Positions 33,529 to 42,345 of a DNA stretch of 64,000 bases are shown one piece after another; within the stretch, counting starts at the first letter, position 1; each line of letters begins with the position of its first letter. The position numbers and the translations under genes are program-made. The notes beneath the pieces are model-generated. The model was not told the origin of the DNA. It worked only from the letters and a program-made list of their open reading frames with translations, and did no database searches. The DNA comes from Nocardia gamkensis NBRC 108242 (GTDB lineage Bacteria; Actinomycetota; Actinomycetes; Mycobacteriales; Mycobacteriaceae). The stretch covers positions 62,001 through 126,000 of the forward strand of contig NZ_BDBM01000028.1 of the NCBI RefSeq assembly GCF_001612985.1, written 5' to 3'.

Positions 33529-34932
33529 TCACGCTCGGTGTTCCCGGTCGCGTTGCCACTGCTCGATCGCCCGGCCGATGTCGGTGGTGGCGGGCTCGTG
33601 GTAGAGCCACTCCCGCGCGAGTCGATGCCAGTTGTTGGTGACGTGGAGCTGGCCGAGCGCGGCGAAGGTGAACAGGTCCGCGCGGCGGGAGAAGACGTGC
33701 TCGGCCGGGAGTAGTTGGTGGCGCATACCTTTGAACTCGGCGGCTCGCGGGTCGATGGCGAGGATGACCGCGCCGGTGGCGACCTCGGGCGTGATGGTGA
33801 TCGGTTCGTCGAGCAGATGCCATCCCGCGGCGGCCCACACATAGTCCAGGCATTCCTGTGTGGTGACTCCCGCGTCCGGGTCGATGATGCCGCGTCCGAC
33901 CCAGGCGTCGTACAGGTCTCGTGCGCGGTGTTCACCGGCGGCCCGCAGACACGCGCGCTCGAAGTCCACGTGCACGGGGTCCATGTGGTCGTAGAGCCCG
34001 AAATCGACGAACGCCAGCCGGCCGTCGGCGGCGAGCAGGATGTTGCCCGGATGCGGGTCGCCGCAGAACTCGTTGTCGCTGAACAGCGCACTGATGTAGA
34101 AGCGGTAGATCAACTCGCCGAGGCGGTCGCGTTCGGCGGCGGGCAGTGATCGAATCCGCTGGAAATCACCGCCCTCGACGTACTCGGAGACGAGAACGCT
34201 TCGCGTGCAGTACTCTTCGATGCTGTCGGGGACGGTGATGAAGGGGTGGTCGCGGTAGCGCATCGCTACCCGGTGCTGGGTCCGGGCTTCGCGGGGGTAG
34301 TCGAGTTCGTTGCCGATGTTGCGGGCGATCTCGTCCAGCACGGCGGTGTCGGCCGCGCTCGGCAGGACGGTTTTCCACAGCTTGCTGAGCACTTCCAGAT
34401 TGCGCATGTCCGCGTGGATCGCCGCGTCCACCCCCGGGTATTGCACCTTGACCGCCACGGTGCGTCCGTCGTGTAGCCGGGCCCGATACACCTGCCCGAT
34501 CGACGCCGCGGCGATCGGTGTCTCGTCGAAGTCGGCGAACACGCGCGCCAACGGCCCGAGGTCGTCCTCGATCACCTGCTTCATCGCGGCGAACGGCACG
34601 GCCGGCGCGCGATCCCGGAGTTCGGCGAGCTTGGTGCGAAACAGTTCACGGTGCGATTCGGGCACGAGGTCGACCTCGAGAACCGACAGCATCTGCCCCA
34701 GCTTCATCGCGGCGCCCTTCATCGCGCCGAGCACCGTGACGAGTTGCTGCGCCGTCTGCAGCGTCGAGCGCTCGGCGAGAACCCGCCGGGCTTCCTCGGT
34801 TCTGCCGATCATCGACAGCCGGGTCCCGACCCCGCGTACCGCCTGGCCGGCGGCCAGGCCGCCGAGGCGGCCACTTCTCGCCAGGCGACCTTTCGGTACC
34901 CGTCCGGCCACCGCATGCACCTCCATGAGCAT
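33529..34932 (-). CDS. ABC1/AarF (UbiB-like) atypical kinase
   Basis: A 467-residue UbiB-family atypical kinase. It shows the KxGQ motif (AAMKLGQMLS), the Ala-rich nucleotide loop AAASIGQVYRARL, the VAIK-like lysine AVKVQYPG, catalytic CGDPHPGNIL and the metal-binding VDFGLYDH. In bacteria the group supports quinone or lipid metabolism; the substrate is unknown. The start ATG 34932 (or 34926) is followed by a basic, Gly-rich segment. The upstream in-frame extension would overlap the PucR gene end and was rejected. Confidence 0.85.
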   Translation of the reverse strand: MLMEVHAVAGRVPKGRLARSGRLGGLAAGQAVRGVGTRLSMIGRTEEARRVLAERSTLQTAQQLVTVLGAMKGAAMKLGQMLSVLEVDLVPESHRELFRTKLAELRDRAPAVPFAAMKQVIEDDLGPLARVFADFDETPIAAASIGQVYRARLHDGRTVAVKVQYPGVDAAIHADMRNLEVLSKLWKTVLPSAADTAVLDEIARNIGNELDYPREARTQHRVAMRYRDHPFITVPDSIEEYCTRSVLVSEYVEGGDFQRIRSLPAAERDRLGELIYRFYISALFSDNEFCGDPHPGNILLAADGRLAFVDFGLYDHMDPVHVDFERACLRAAGEHRARDLYDAWVGRGIIDPDAGVTTQECLDYVWAAAGWHLLDEPITITPEVATGAVILAIDPRAAEFKGMRHQLLPAEHVFSRRADLFTFAALGQLHVTNNWHRLAREWLYHEPATTDIGRAIEQWQRDREHRA

Positions 34933-35005
34933 TCGTGCCGCCGATGCCGCACGTCCGTATTCTTCGCAGCCCGACCGCCGCTTGTCGACCGGTGGGGGTG
35001 CTTCT

Positions 35006-36271
35006 TCAGGCCGGGCGGCGGGTGCCGGCCGGTACCTCGCTCGGAAGGTCGCTGACGGCCGAGGCGATGAGCGCCGACCGCAGATACCACAGGCCTCTGC
35101 CGTCGGCGGGGTCGAACCCGGTGAGCTGCGCGATGCGCCGGAGCCGGTAATCGACGGTGTTCGGATGAACATGCAGTCGCCGCGCGGTGCGCAAGCGGTG
35201 CATGCCCGTGTCGAGATGAGTCCGCAGGGTTTCCAACAGCTCCGGATGGTCCATCAGTGGGGCGAGGTGTGTGCGGAGCTGGTCTCGACCGACTCCGGGG
35301 CGGGTCAGTTGATAGTGCAGCGCCAGCTCGGGGAACCTGTACAGCCCTGGTCCACGTCCCAGTTGTTGCACCGTGTCCAGCAGTTCGTGCGCTTGGACAG
35401 CCGCGGCGGAGACCTCGTCGGGACCGGCGGACACGACGCCGGCGGTGATCGGCACCTGCGCGGCGCCGGAAAGTGTCGCGACGACCTTGTCGAGGTCTAT
35501 GTCGTCGCCGGGATCTGCGGGCCGGGCGCAGGGAATGAGGATGGTTCCCCCGTCGACCGACAGCAGCGACAGTGCCCGGTCGTCGAACAGGCCCGCGAGG
35601 GCGGCCTGGAGGCGGCGGAGTTTGCGCCGCGCGACGACCTGGCTGTCGAGCCCGGGGTGGGCTTCGTCGGGATGCGCGGGCACGGCGAGGGCGAGCACGA
35701 AATATCGGTCGGCGAGGGGTATTCCGCATTCGCGGGCCATCGCGGATGTCGCGTGCCCGCCCAGCAGCGCCGAGGTCAGGGTGTGCACCGCGGTGTGGTG
35801 TTCGGCGGCGATGGCCTTGTATTCGCGGACGTAGGCTTTGCTGACCGTCGACGTCAGTAGATTCAACAGCTCCACTATGGTCGCGGTGCCGGTGGCGATG
35901 TCGATGCGATGCGTGGATCCGCGGTCGCCGAACAGCAAGCCGAGCCCGAACTTGAACCCCACGTGAACCGCGTGCAGGACGGCGTCGACCGGGATCCCCT
36001 CGCGCGCCCATCCCGCTGCCGCGACCTGCAAACCGTCGATGCGGTCCGGCACCGCCTGCCCGTCCAATCGCTGGATGGCCCACCGCATGCACGCACGGAC
36101 CACCTCGGCGACGTCGGCGCCGACCGCGCCACCCGGCAGTGTGCGGCAGGGCGCCGCCGTATCCGCGACGTGTGCGACCACTTCGCGCGCGAGTCTGTGC
36201 ACATCGTGCAGCGGCCGGATGACCGGCTGCCCTTCCGGATCGACCGCAGGGTGAGCGATGTCTTCGATCAT
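35006..36271 (-). CDS. PucR/CdaR-type transcriptional regulator
   Basis: A 421-residue regulator with an N-terminal sensing half (about residues 1-160, mostly helical, unrelated to known ligand folds by eye), a GGDEF-like middle region (about 170-300) and a C-terminal PucR helix-turn-helix: RRLHVHPNTVDYRLRRIAQLTG. The last HTH is decisive. ATG 36271 has AGGAGG nine bases upstream, with a GTG three bases before it as an alternative. It lies 73 bases upstream of the AarF kinase on the same strand. Confidence 0.87.
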   Translation of the reverse strand: MIEDIAHPAVDPEGQPVIRPLHDVHRLAREVVAHVADTAAPCRTLPGGAVGADVAEVVRACMRWAIQRLDGQAVPDRIDGLQVAAAGWAREGIPVDAVLHAVHVGFKFGLGLLFGDRGSTHRIDIATGTATIVELLNLLTSTVSKAYVREYKAIAAEHHTAVHTLTSALLGGHATSAMARECGIPLADRYFVLALAVPAHPDEAHPGLDSQVVARRKLRRLQAALAGLFDDRALSLLSVDGGTILIPCARPADPGDDIDLDKVVATLSGAAQVPITAGVVSAGPDEVSAAAVQAHELLDTVQQLGRGPGLYRFPELALHYQLTRPGVGRDQLRTHLAPLMDHPELLETLRTHLDTGMHRLRTARRLHVHPNTVDYRLRRIAQLTGFDPADGRGLWYLRSALIASAVSDLPSEVPAGTRRPA

Positions 36272-36633
36272 CACGTGTGACCTCCTCGCCACCGCGCATC
36301 CGCGGCCACGTCCAAGCTCGAACCGCCCGGGGAAGCAACCGTGCGGCGCCTCGGCGTCACCGGTTGTTCACCCTGTCCTCAACGGTAATCCGAGTCCTAG
36401 ATCAGCTACTACTCCGCTTTCGGCCGGTCGGCCGACGACCGCGAAAACGGCTCCTGAACAGTAGGAATAGGGACCGCGGCCGTAGCCTGGGGGAGTGCTC
36501 AGGAGCCAGAACCTGGTGACCCGCTCACTTTCCTCTCCCCGCACGTGGACAGTCGTCCGATCAGTAGGCGGCCACGCGCTGCGCGGCCACGACGGCAGAC
36601 GGAATCGTCACCGTGCCAGAGGATCCGCGTCGA
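36272..36633. other. Intergenic region upstream of the PucR gene
   Basis: These 362 bases carry no supported gene. There is an inverted repeat GGCTCCTGA (36449-36457) and TCAGGAGCC (36499-36507) with a 41-base spacer, and within it a leaderless-looking TAGCCT (36483-36488) six bases before a GTG, but the frame that follows runs antisense to the tetR gene and looks like noise. Confidence 0.5.
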
Positions 36634-37263
36634 TCAGACGGCGGCGGCCTCGGCTTCGGCCTCCATCCACGCGCCGATCATCCGCCCGGTCATATCGATC
36701 GCATCCGCGCGGGCCCGGCTGTCCACATCCAGAGCCGACGCGCGCAGCACCGCCGCGAATCCGGTGTTGATCATGACGAAGGTCATCACGTCGTACTCGT
36801 GATCGTCTCCCGGGCCGAGGATCTGGATCAGCATCACCTTGACCAGCAGACGCAGTCGTGGTTCGAATTCCGGGATACCACTGCTGTAGAACTGCACTCC
36901 GCCGACCAGCGCGCGAACCAATTGCGCGTTCGCGACCAGTTCCGCGGTGATCACCTGCAGGACATCGCTGACGATCTGCGGGATCGATTTCTCCGACAGA
37001 TTGAACACCTGCTGTGTGAAGCGCCGCTCGATGGTCTCGAGCAGCCGCTCGAGCAACTCCTCGACCAGGACGGCGCGATCGGCGAAATAGCGGTAGACCG
37101 TCCCGATGCTGACACCGGCCTCCACCGCGATCCGGTTGGTCGAGGTGTTGGCGATACCGCGCTCACCGAACAGTCGCGCGGCCGTATCGAGGATGTGCTC
37201 CCTGGTCGCCTTCGCACGCTCCTGCGTCGGACGACGGCGCTGACCGACAGCCTTCGACGGCAT
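36634..37263 (-). CDS. TetR family transcriptional regulator
   Basis: A 209-residue TetR regulator. After a basic leader (MPSKAVGQRRRPTQERAK) the helix-turn-helix is at about residues 20-65 with TSTNRIAVEAGVSIGTVYRYFADRAVL. ATG 37263 has CAGGAGG five bases upstream; an earlier ATG at 37296 lies in the operator. Overlapping inverted repeats directly upstream suggest autoregulation. Its target is unknown; the closest gene on the same strand upstream encodes a VOC protein. Confidence 0.9.
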   Translation of the reverse strand: MPSKAVGQRRRPTQERAKATREHILDTAARLFGERGIANTSTNRIAVEAGVSIGTVYRYFADRAVLVEELLERLLETIERRFTQQVFNLSEKSIPQIVSDVLQVITAELVANAQLVRALVGGVQFYSSGIPEFEPRLRLLVKVMLIQILGPGDDHEYDVMTFVMINTGFAAVLRASALDVDSRARADAIDMTGRMIGAWMEAEAEAAAV

Positions 37264-37288
37264 CACGCCCTCCTGCTGATCATGAAAA

Positions 37289-37315
37289 ATGAGCAACGCT
37301 CATGTTACTGAGCGT
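37289..37315. promoter_or_regulatory. Overlapping inverted repeats upstream of tetR
   Basis: ATGAGC-AAC-GCTCAT (37289-37303) overlaps ACGCTCA-N6-TGAGCGT (37296-37315), giving two interlocked perfect dyads that share the GCTCA half. This fits TetR dimers bound to overlapping faces of the DNA. Confidence 0.7.
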
Positions 37316-37448
37316 CAGCGCCGCCGTCGGCGTAACGACGAGGTGGATTCCCGATCTCCGTGATGCCGCGCGGAATCCGATGGAGCCGCGTCGCGACCCC
37401 GGCCGGGCGAAGCGCAAAGCGCAGGGTCGCAACGATATCCGCGGCAGG

Positions 37449-37826
37449 TCACAGATATGGCCGGGTGATCATCTCGATCCCGTGCCCGGCGGGGTCGCGG
37501 AAGTAGACCCCGCGTCCGCCGTGTTCGGTGTTGGTGGTGCCCGGCCGCTGGAAGAACGGGTCGGCCGCGTGCTCGACACCCCGCTCACGCAGCTTCCCGT
37601 AGGCCCGTTCGAACAGCTCGTCGTCGACAAGGAAAGCGTAGTGCTGCATCTGGATGTCCTCGACCGGTGGTTCGGCGAACTGCAGCAGCACCCCGTCCTC
37701 GCAGAGCAGGTTGGTGAACACTCCCCATGAAGGGGCTTCGGCGAACTCGAAGAGATCGCGGAAGAAGGCCGCGGACTCGTGGCGATCCTTGGCCGCGATG
37801 ATGGTGTGGTTGAAGCGTGCGGGCAT
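37449..37826 (-). CDS. VOC (glyoxalase/bleomycin resistance) family protein
   Basis: A 125-residue vicinal-oxygen-chelate protein with two beta-alpha-beta-beta-beta units. The metal-site positions are N/H in FNHTIIAAKD (His), the histidine of MQHYAFLV and the glutamate of GHGIEMITRPY. The GRGVYFRDPAGH phrase is typical. It may be a dioxygenase, isomerase or resistance-type binding protein; the substrate is unknown. ATG 37826 has AGGAG five bases upstream. Confidence 0.88.
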   Translation of the reverse strand: MPARFNHTIIAAKDRHESAAFFRDLFEFAEAPSWGVFTNLLCEDGVLLQFAEPPVEDIQMQHYAFLVDDELFERAYGKLRERGVEHAADPFFQRPGTTNTEHGGRGVYFRDPAGHGIEMITRPYL

Positions 37827-38107
37827 GATTTCTCCTGTCGTGATCGATCTGTGAAGCGTGTGATCATCACGACGGAGGTGGGGCCCGCGCACCGGCGCGA
37901 GGACTTCGATCGAATGGTCGGCTCGGGCCGCGGCAGGCCCGAACGGCGCTCAGAAGAGCGCCGGGTAACCAATCCGTGTGTGGCGCAAGGCCGTCCCGGT
38001 AGTCATCGCCGCACAGCGTAGCCCATCGGGCGAAGCCGGCCAAGCCTCCGGTTCCGCGGTGCGGCCGCCATGTGGAGGTGGCCGAGGTGGAAGGAGAGCG
38101 TGCGGGA

Positions 38108-38833
38108 TCACTCGCGCACGAGCGCGGCGATGCCGTCGAGCAGCGCCGCTAGCCCGAATGCGAACACTGATCCGGCTCCGGCACCCGCGCCACGGTCGTC
38201 CGGCGAGCCCGCGGCGGCGACCGCCGCGAGGGCGGGAAACCGATCCGGCCCGCCGAATTCGACGAACACGGCCGGATCGAGCACCGGCCCGGTGTGGCCG
38301 TCGGTGTCGCGCCCGAGGCCGGGATCGATCTCGAGCCGGGTCGCCCCACTGGTGAACGCGCTGACCGACAGCAGAGCCTCGGTGACGACCGCAAGGGGCA
38401 ACCCGCCGTCCAGTAGGGCGCGCATGGCGGCCTCACCCCAGGCGGCTTCATTCGGTCCCATGAACCGATTGCCGGTGCCGACCACCAGCACCCACGGATG
38501 GCGCAGGTACAGCTCCCTGGTCGCGCCGGCCCATTGGCGCAGCGCCGCACGCCAGTCGTCGGCGGGCAAGCGGGGCGGGTCACCCATCACCGCGTCGAAC
38601 ATCAGCGAGACCAGGTCGTCCTTGCTGGGCACGTGCCGGTACAGCGACATGGTCGCCGCGCCCAACTGCTTGGCGACGCGCTGCATCGACAGCGCCCCGA
38701 TCCCATCCGCGTCCGCCACCTCCACGGCCGCGGCGACGATGCGGTCGAGGGTGAGAGCCGGTTTCGGCCCGCGGCCGGTCGGCCGGTGGCCCGACCACAG
38801 CAGCCGTGCCACCGGTGGCAGTTCGTCGGTCAC
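38108..38833 (-). CDS. TetR family transcriptional regulator (TetR_C group)
   Basis: A 241-residue TetR regulator of the longer TetR-like group. The start has RGPKPALTLDRIVAAAVEVADADGIGALSMQRVAKQLGAATMSLYRHVPSKDDL, with the recognition helix in its second half; the C-terminal domain is Ala/Gly-rich. It diverges from the DUF2306-LuxR operon and the region between them holds palindromic sites, so it probably represses that operon and itself. Confidence 0.88.
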   Translation of the reverse strand: MTDELPPVARLLWSGHRPTGRGPKPALTLDRIVAAAVEVADADGIGALSMQRVAKQLGAATMSLYRHVPSKDDLVSLMFDAVMGDPPRLPADDWRAALRQWAGATRELYLRHPWVLVVGTGNRFMGPNEAAWGEAAMRALLDGGLPLAVVTEALLSVSAFTSGATRLEIDPGLGRDTDGHTGPVLDPAVFVEFGGPDRFPALAAVAAAGSPDDRGAGAGAGSVFAFGLAALLDGIAALVRE

Positions 38834-38843
38834 AGTCCCTCCT

Positions 38844-38872
38844 TATTGCGTATGCAATACGCTACGCGTAGC
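38844..38872. promoter_or_regulatory. Palindromic operators between tetR and DUF2306 gene
   Basis: TATTGC-GTAT-GCAATA (38844-38859) is followed by the perfect 12-bp palindrome GCTACGCGTAGC (38861-38872). The first resembles operators of TetR_C-type regulators and lies 11 bases from the regulator start. Confidence 0.7.
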
Positions 38873-38915
38873 TTGTACGCAGTACTTGTCGTCTCGGCTT
38901 CCCGGATGGTCCACC

Positions 38916-39626
38916 ATGGGTGTTTCGACCCGCCAATCGCCTCCCCCCGTTCCCGCCCCGCCCCGCAGAACCTGGTGGCAGCGGCCGTGGACCGGACCGC
39001 TGCTGGTTCTCGTCTTCGCCTTCGTCGCGTTCTCCTTGCCGCCCTATCTCACCTTCGACCGGTCGCGGTCCCGAGTCCCCGACCCTGGCTTCGCGCTGCA
39101 CTACCCCCTGCTGGTCGCCCATGTCGTCTGCGGTTCGGTGGCAATCCTGGTCTGTGGCTTTCAGGTGTGGCCGTGGTTTCGCCGAACGTATCCGGGTCTG
39201 CACCGCGGCCTGGGCCGCGTCTATGTCGTCGCCGGGGTACTGCCCGCCGGGCTGATTGGTCTGGTGATCGGGGCGACGAGCCCGTTCGGACCGGTCGCCC
39301 GGGTCAGCAACGTGATGCTGTCGGTTCTGTGGCTGCTCACTACGATCGCCGGCTGGCGGATGGCCCGCCGCCGTCGATTCGGCGACCACCGCCGGTGGAT
39401 GATCCGCAGCTTCGCGCTGACCCTGTCGATCGTGCTCAACCGCGTCCTGGGGGCGATTCTGTTCCTGGTGTTGGACCCCCGCCTCGACACGACCTTCCAC
39501 GGTGACGAGACATTGCTCGTCCAGACCATCGCGGGCATCGGCACCTGGCTGGGATGGACGCTGTCGCTGCTGATCGCACAGTGGTGGCTGGAGCGGCGGC
39601 CCCGACCGGTGGGTCGGCCGCGATGA
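38916..39626 (+). CDS. DUF2306 membrane protein
   Basis: A 236-residue membrane protein with about six hydrophobic helices after a Pro-rich start (RQSPPPVPAPP). The DUF2306 features are LHYPLLVAHVVCGSVAIL, HRGLGRVYVVAGVLPAG and the conserved HRRWMIRSFALTLS. The role is unknown; some relatives sit with oxidoreductases. ATG 38916 begins MGVSTRQ. It overlaps the LuxR gene by ATGA and diverges from a TetR gene with operators between. Confidence 0.82.
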   Translation: MGVSTRQSPPPVPAPPRRTWWQRPWTGPLLVLVFAFVAFSLPPYLTFDRSRSRVPDPGFALHYPLLVAHVVCGSVAILVCGFQVWPWFRRTYPGLHRGLGRVYVVAGVLPAGLIGLVIGATSPFGPVARVSNVMLSVLWLLTTIAGWRMARRRRFGDHRRWMIRSFALTLSIVLNRVLGAILFLVLDPRLDTTFHGDETLLVQTIAGIGTWLGWTLSLLIAQWWLERRPRPVGRPR

Positions 39627-40525
39627 CCCTGGACCGGTTGGGGCTGACCCCCGACCAGGAGCGGGTGTACCGGTGGCTGCTCCAAGAGCGCAACCGCACG
39701 GCGGCGCTCGCACCGGCCGATCGCCTGGTGCTCGGTGAACTGCGGCAGCTGGGCCTGCTGAACGACGACCTGTCAGCGGTGTCTCCCGTCACGGCGGTGG
39801 ACGTACTGGTCCGCAGGCGGCTGAGCGAGGCGCAGCGGCAATTCGCCGAACTCGGCGCCGCCTGGGACGCGCTTCGGGAATGGGGCGAGGAACACCGCAC
39901 CGGCAAGCCGGCGGGGACCGTCGAATTCCTGCCCGGCGGTGCGGAATCCGGGCGGCGCATCCACCGACTGCTGGCCCGGGAACCGGACGAGTTGCTGTCG
40001 ATCCAGGCCGATCCACGCCACACCCCCTTCTGGCGCACACGGGCCGGATACGAGCGTCAGCTCGCGGCCGGTCTGCGCAGCCGGGTGATCTTCCCGATCG
40101 ATGCGATGGAAGATCCCGCCCAGGTGGCGTACGCCCGGCGCCGCCACGCGCTCGGCGATCTGCACCGGGCGACCACCCAGCAGATCGGTCCGCTGGCGAT
40201 CGTCAATCGCTCGGTGGTCTTCGTCGCGGCCGGGCCGGGCGACGACGTGATACAGATCCGCCATACCAGCTTGGCGCGGTTGCTCGTCGGCGTCTTCGAC
40301 CGGATGTGGGCGCTTGCGCACGACGTCGCCGAACCACCTTTCTCACCAACGGAATTGCGTGTCCTGCATGCGCTGACCTGCCACGACACCGATGAATCGG
40401 CCGCACGATCGATCAACATCTCGGTCCGCAAGTTCCGCGCGCATGTCGCGGCGGTGATGGACAGGCTCGGCGCACGAACCCGGTTCCAGGCTGCCCTGCT
40501 CGTCAAGGAGAAAGGCTGGATCTGA
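39623..40525 (+). CDS. LuxR-type transcriptional regulator
   Basis: A 300-residue regulator of the actinobacterial type with an N-terminal TrmB-like winged helix (LGLTPDQERVYRWLL) and a C-terminal LuxR helix-turn-helix (SPTELRVLHALT ... AARSINISVRKFRAHVAAVMDRLGA). The central part has a phospholipase-D-like fold often seen in these proteins. It is coupled to the DUF2306 gene by an ATGA overlap, and the next genes carry twin operators, which makes it the best candidate for their regulator. Confidence 0.85.
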   Translation: MTLDRLGLTPDQERVYRWLLQERNRTAALAPADRLVLGELRQLGLLNDDLSAVSPVTAVDVLVRRRLSEAQRQFAELGAAWDALREWGEEHRTGKPAGTVEFLPGGAESGRRIHRLLAREPDELLSIQADPRHTPFWRTRAGYERQLAAGLRSRVIFPIDAMEDPAQVAYARRRHALGDLHRATTQQIGPLAIVNRSVVFVAAGPGDDVIQIRHTSLARLLVGVFDRMWALAHDVAEPPFSPTELRVLHALTCHDTDESAARSINISVRKFRAHVAAVMDRLGARTRFQAALLVKEKGWI

Positions 40526-40530
40526 GGCTG

Positions 40531-40557
40531 TGCAGCTTCCTGCACCCCGCGGTGCAG
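40531..40557 (+). promoter_or_regulatory. Twin operator A: TGCAGCTTCCTGCA-N7-GTGCAG
   Basis: TGCAGCTTCCTGCA (40531-40544), seven bases, then GTGCAG (40552-40557), with the dyad CTGCACC-N4-GGTGCAG inside. The same layout recurs at 41600-41626. It lies six bases after the LuxR stop and 107 bases before the NmrA-like gene. Confidence 0.7.
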
Positions 40558-40664
40558 CGACTGCTCTTCAGTTGCGACGGTGCGCTGGGCGAAGCTGGGT
40601 TCGCGGGGCTATCCCCTGGTGGGGCCCGCGTGAGACGGGCTTGTGGGTGAATGAAGGAGGAGCA

Positions 40665-41501
40665 GTGATCCTGGTGACCGGTGCGACCGGAAATGTCGGC
40701 TCGGAAGTGGTGGCGGCGGTGCGCCGGTCCGGGCAGCCGGTGCGGGCGCTGGTGCGTGACATCGATGGCGTCGCGCTGCCGCCCGGAGTGACGGCGGTAT
40801 CCGGCGACCTCGACGTGCCCGACACCATGGCCGAGGCCATCGACGGCGCGCGGGCGATGTTCCTGCTGCCCGGCCACGCGAACCTGCCCGCACTGCTGGA
40901 CCGAGCGAAATCGGCTGGGCTGCAACACGTGGTGTTGCTGTCGAGCGGATCGGCCGAGCTGGTGGATTCGGCCAATGTGGTCGCGCGCTCCATGGCCCGG
41001 TCCGAGCAGGCGGTGCGGGAGTCGGGGCTGGCGTGGACGTTCCTGCGGCCGCGCTCGTTCATGTCGAACGCGTTGCGCTGGCTGCCCCAGCTGGCCGCCG
41101 GTGACGTCGTCCGCGTGCGGTTCCCCCGGGTGCCGGTCGCGGCGATCGACCCGGCCGACATCGCCGCCGTCGCCGCGCGGGCGCTCACCGACGATGCGTT
41201 CGCCGACCGGATCCTGGATCTGACCGGCCCAGCGTCCCTGTGCCCCGCCGACCAGATCGCCATCCTGGCCGAAGTACTCGACCGTCCCCTGGTCTGCCGC
41301 GAACTGACCGACGACGAGACCCGCGCCGAACTCGCGGCCTCTCTGCCCCCGGAGTACGCCGCGGCCTTCGCCGACTTCTATCTCGACGGCTCACTCGACG
41401 AGTCACGGGTCTACCCGACCGTCCGGGAGGTAACCGGACACGAACCGCGCACATTCACCGACTGGGCTGTCGCGCACACCGCCGCGTTCGCTACTGACTG
41501 A
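40665..41501 (+). CDS. NmrA-like NAD(P)-binding oxidoreductase
   Basis: A 278-residue protein of the NmrA/NAD(P)H-binding family with LVTGATGNVGSEVV at the N-terminus, FLLPGH, VVLLSSGSAEL and WTFLRPRSFMSN. It is a paralogue of the protein encoded at 10361-11203; both end with a DWAV/EWAI-type tail. The function may be quinone or aldehyde reduction or cofactor sensing. GTG 40665 has AAGGAGG upstream. Twin operator A lies ahead of it. Confidence 0.85.
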   Translation: MILVTGATGNVGSEVVAAVRRSGQPVRALVRDIDGVALPPGVTAVSGDLDVPDTMAEAIDGARAMFLLPGHANLPALLDRAKSAGLQHVVLLSSGSAELVDSANVVARSMARSEQAVRESGLAWTFLRPRSFMSNALRWLPQLAAGDVVRVRFPRVPVAAIDPADIAAVAARALTDDAFADRILDLTGPASLCPADQIAILAEVLDRPLVCRELTDDETRAELAASLPPEYAAAFADFYLDGSLDESRVYPTVREVTGHEPRTFTDWAVAHTAAFATD

Positions 41502-41599
41502 AAGGGCGTCGGACGCGGCCATCGAAACGATTCGCCGGTGGCGGCACCGCGGCCCTCCGCGTCAGGACGGCGAAGGTGGTCGAGCAGCGCCGTTCCGGT

Positions 41600-41626
41600 T
41601 GCAGCTTCCTGCAGCACACTGTGCAG
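41600..41626 (+). promoter_or_regulatory. Twin operator B: TGCAGCTTCCTGCA-N7-GTGCAG
   Basis: TGCAGCTTCCTGCA (41600-41613), seven bases, then GTGCAG (41621-41626), the same arrangement as at 40531-40557 and 46 bases before the SnoaL-like gene. The 14-bp core is identical in both copies. Confidence 0.7.
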
Positions 41627-41671
41627 CCGGTGCTCTACCGGCAGGGCCGGCCGGGCGGCGAGGCTGAGCGC

Positions 41672-42106
41672 ATGGATCGCCTCGATGTCATCGACACCTG
41701 CACCCGCATGGCCTGGTACACCGACCACCGCGAATGGGACGCCCTCGCAGGCGTATTCGCCGACGAGGTGACGCTCGACTACACCAGCCTCGACGGCGGA
41801 GAAGCGGTCACCCTGACACCCGACCGGATCGTCGCCGCTTGGCGCGACACCCTGGGCGGTTTCGCTTCGACCCAGCACCTGCTGGCCAACCATCTGGTCG
41901 ACATCGACACAGACAGTGCGATCTGCACGGCGTCGTTCCAGGCGACCCACCGCAAGGCCGAGGCGTTCGGTGCGTCGCTGTGGACCCTTGGCGGCAGTTA
42001 CCGGTTCGACCTCGTCCGGGTCGAGGGCGCGTGGCGCATCCGCGGGGTGGCGATGACCGCCGTGTGGGGCGACGGCAACCGCGGACTGCTGCCCCGACCC
42101 TCCTGA
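41672..42106 (+). CDS. SnoaL-like polyketide-cyclase/nuclear-transport-factor-fold protein
   Basis: A 144-residue SnoaL_4-type protein: an N-terminal helix region DVIDTCTRMAWYTDHREWDALAGVF, a LDYTSLDGGEAVTLTPDRIVAAWR segment, and strands ending VRVEGAWRIRGVAMTAVW. Family members act as hydratases, isomerases or dehydratases on small substrates. ATG 41672 follows GAGG with a long gap. It is the second gene with a twin operator and precedes the truncated hydrolase. Confidence 0.83.
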   Translation: MDRLDVIDTCTRMAWYTDHREWDALAGVFADEVTLDYTSLDGGEAVTLTPDRIVAAWRDTLGGFASTQHLLANHLVDIDTDSAICTASFQATHRKAEAFGASLWTLGGSYRFDLVRVEGAWRIRGVAMTAVWGDGNRGLLPRPS

Positions 42107-42135
42107 TCTGGTCGTACGGAAAGGAAGACGAACTG

Positions 42136-42345
42136 ATGAAGGTCGTATTCGACAGCGCCGGTGTGGAACTCGTCGGCAACCTCTTTCTGCCGGACACATC
42201 GGGGCCGGCGCCCGCCGTGGTGGTCGCCGGAACCTGGACCAGCGTGAAGGAGATGATGGCCGACCGCTACGCCCGGAGGCTGGCCGAACGCGGCTATGCG
42301 GTCGCCGTCGACACGGTGGCGGCGCACTTCGGCCGGACACTGTGA
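42136..42345 (+). pseudogene. Truncated alpha/beta hydrolase
   Basis: Only 69 residues remain of an alpha/beta hydrolase of the dienelactone-hydrolase/YcjY type. The N-terminal part (VELVGNLFLPD, APAVVVAGTWTSVKE, YARRLAERGYAVAV) aligns with the family start, but after DTV the frame departs from the expected FDxRGxGxS nucleophile region and stops. ATG 42136 has GGAAG upstream. The catalytic residues are missing, so it is probably inactive; the following 590 bases carry no recognisable remainder. Confidence 0.65.

Noticed and set aside
36495..36770. Leaderless-looking frame after TAGCCT at 36483
   Set aside because: The frame runs antisense to the tetR gene, is Arg/Pro/Ser-rich and resembles no family.
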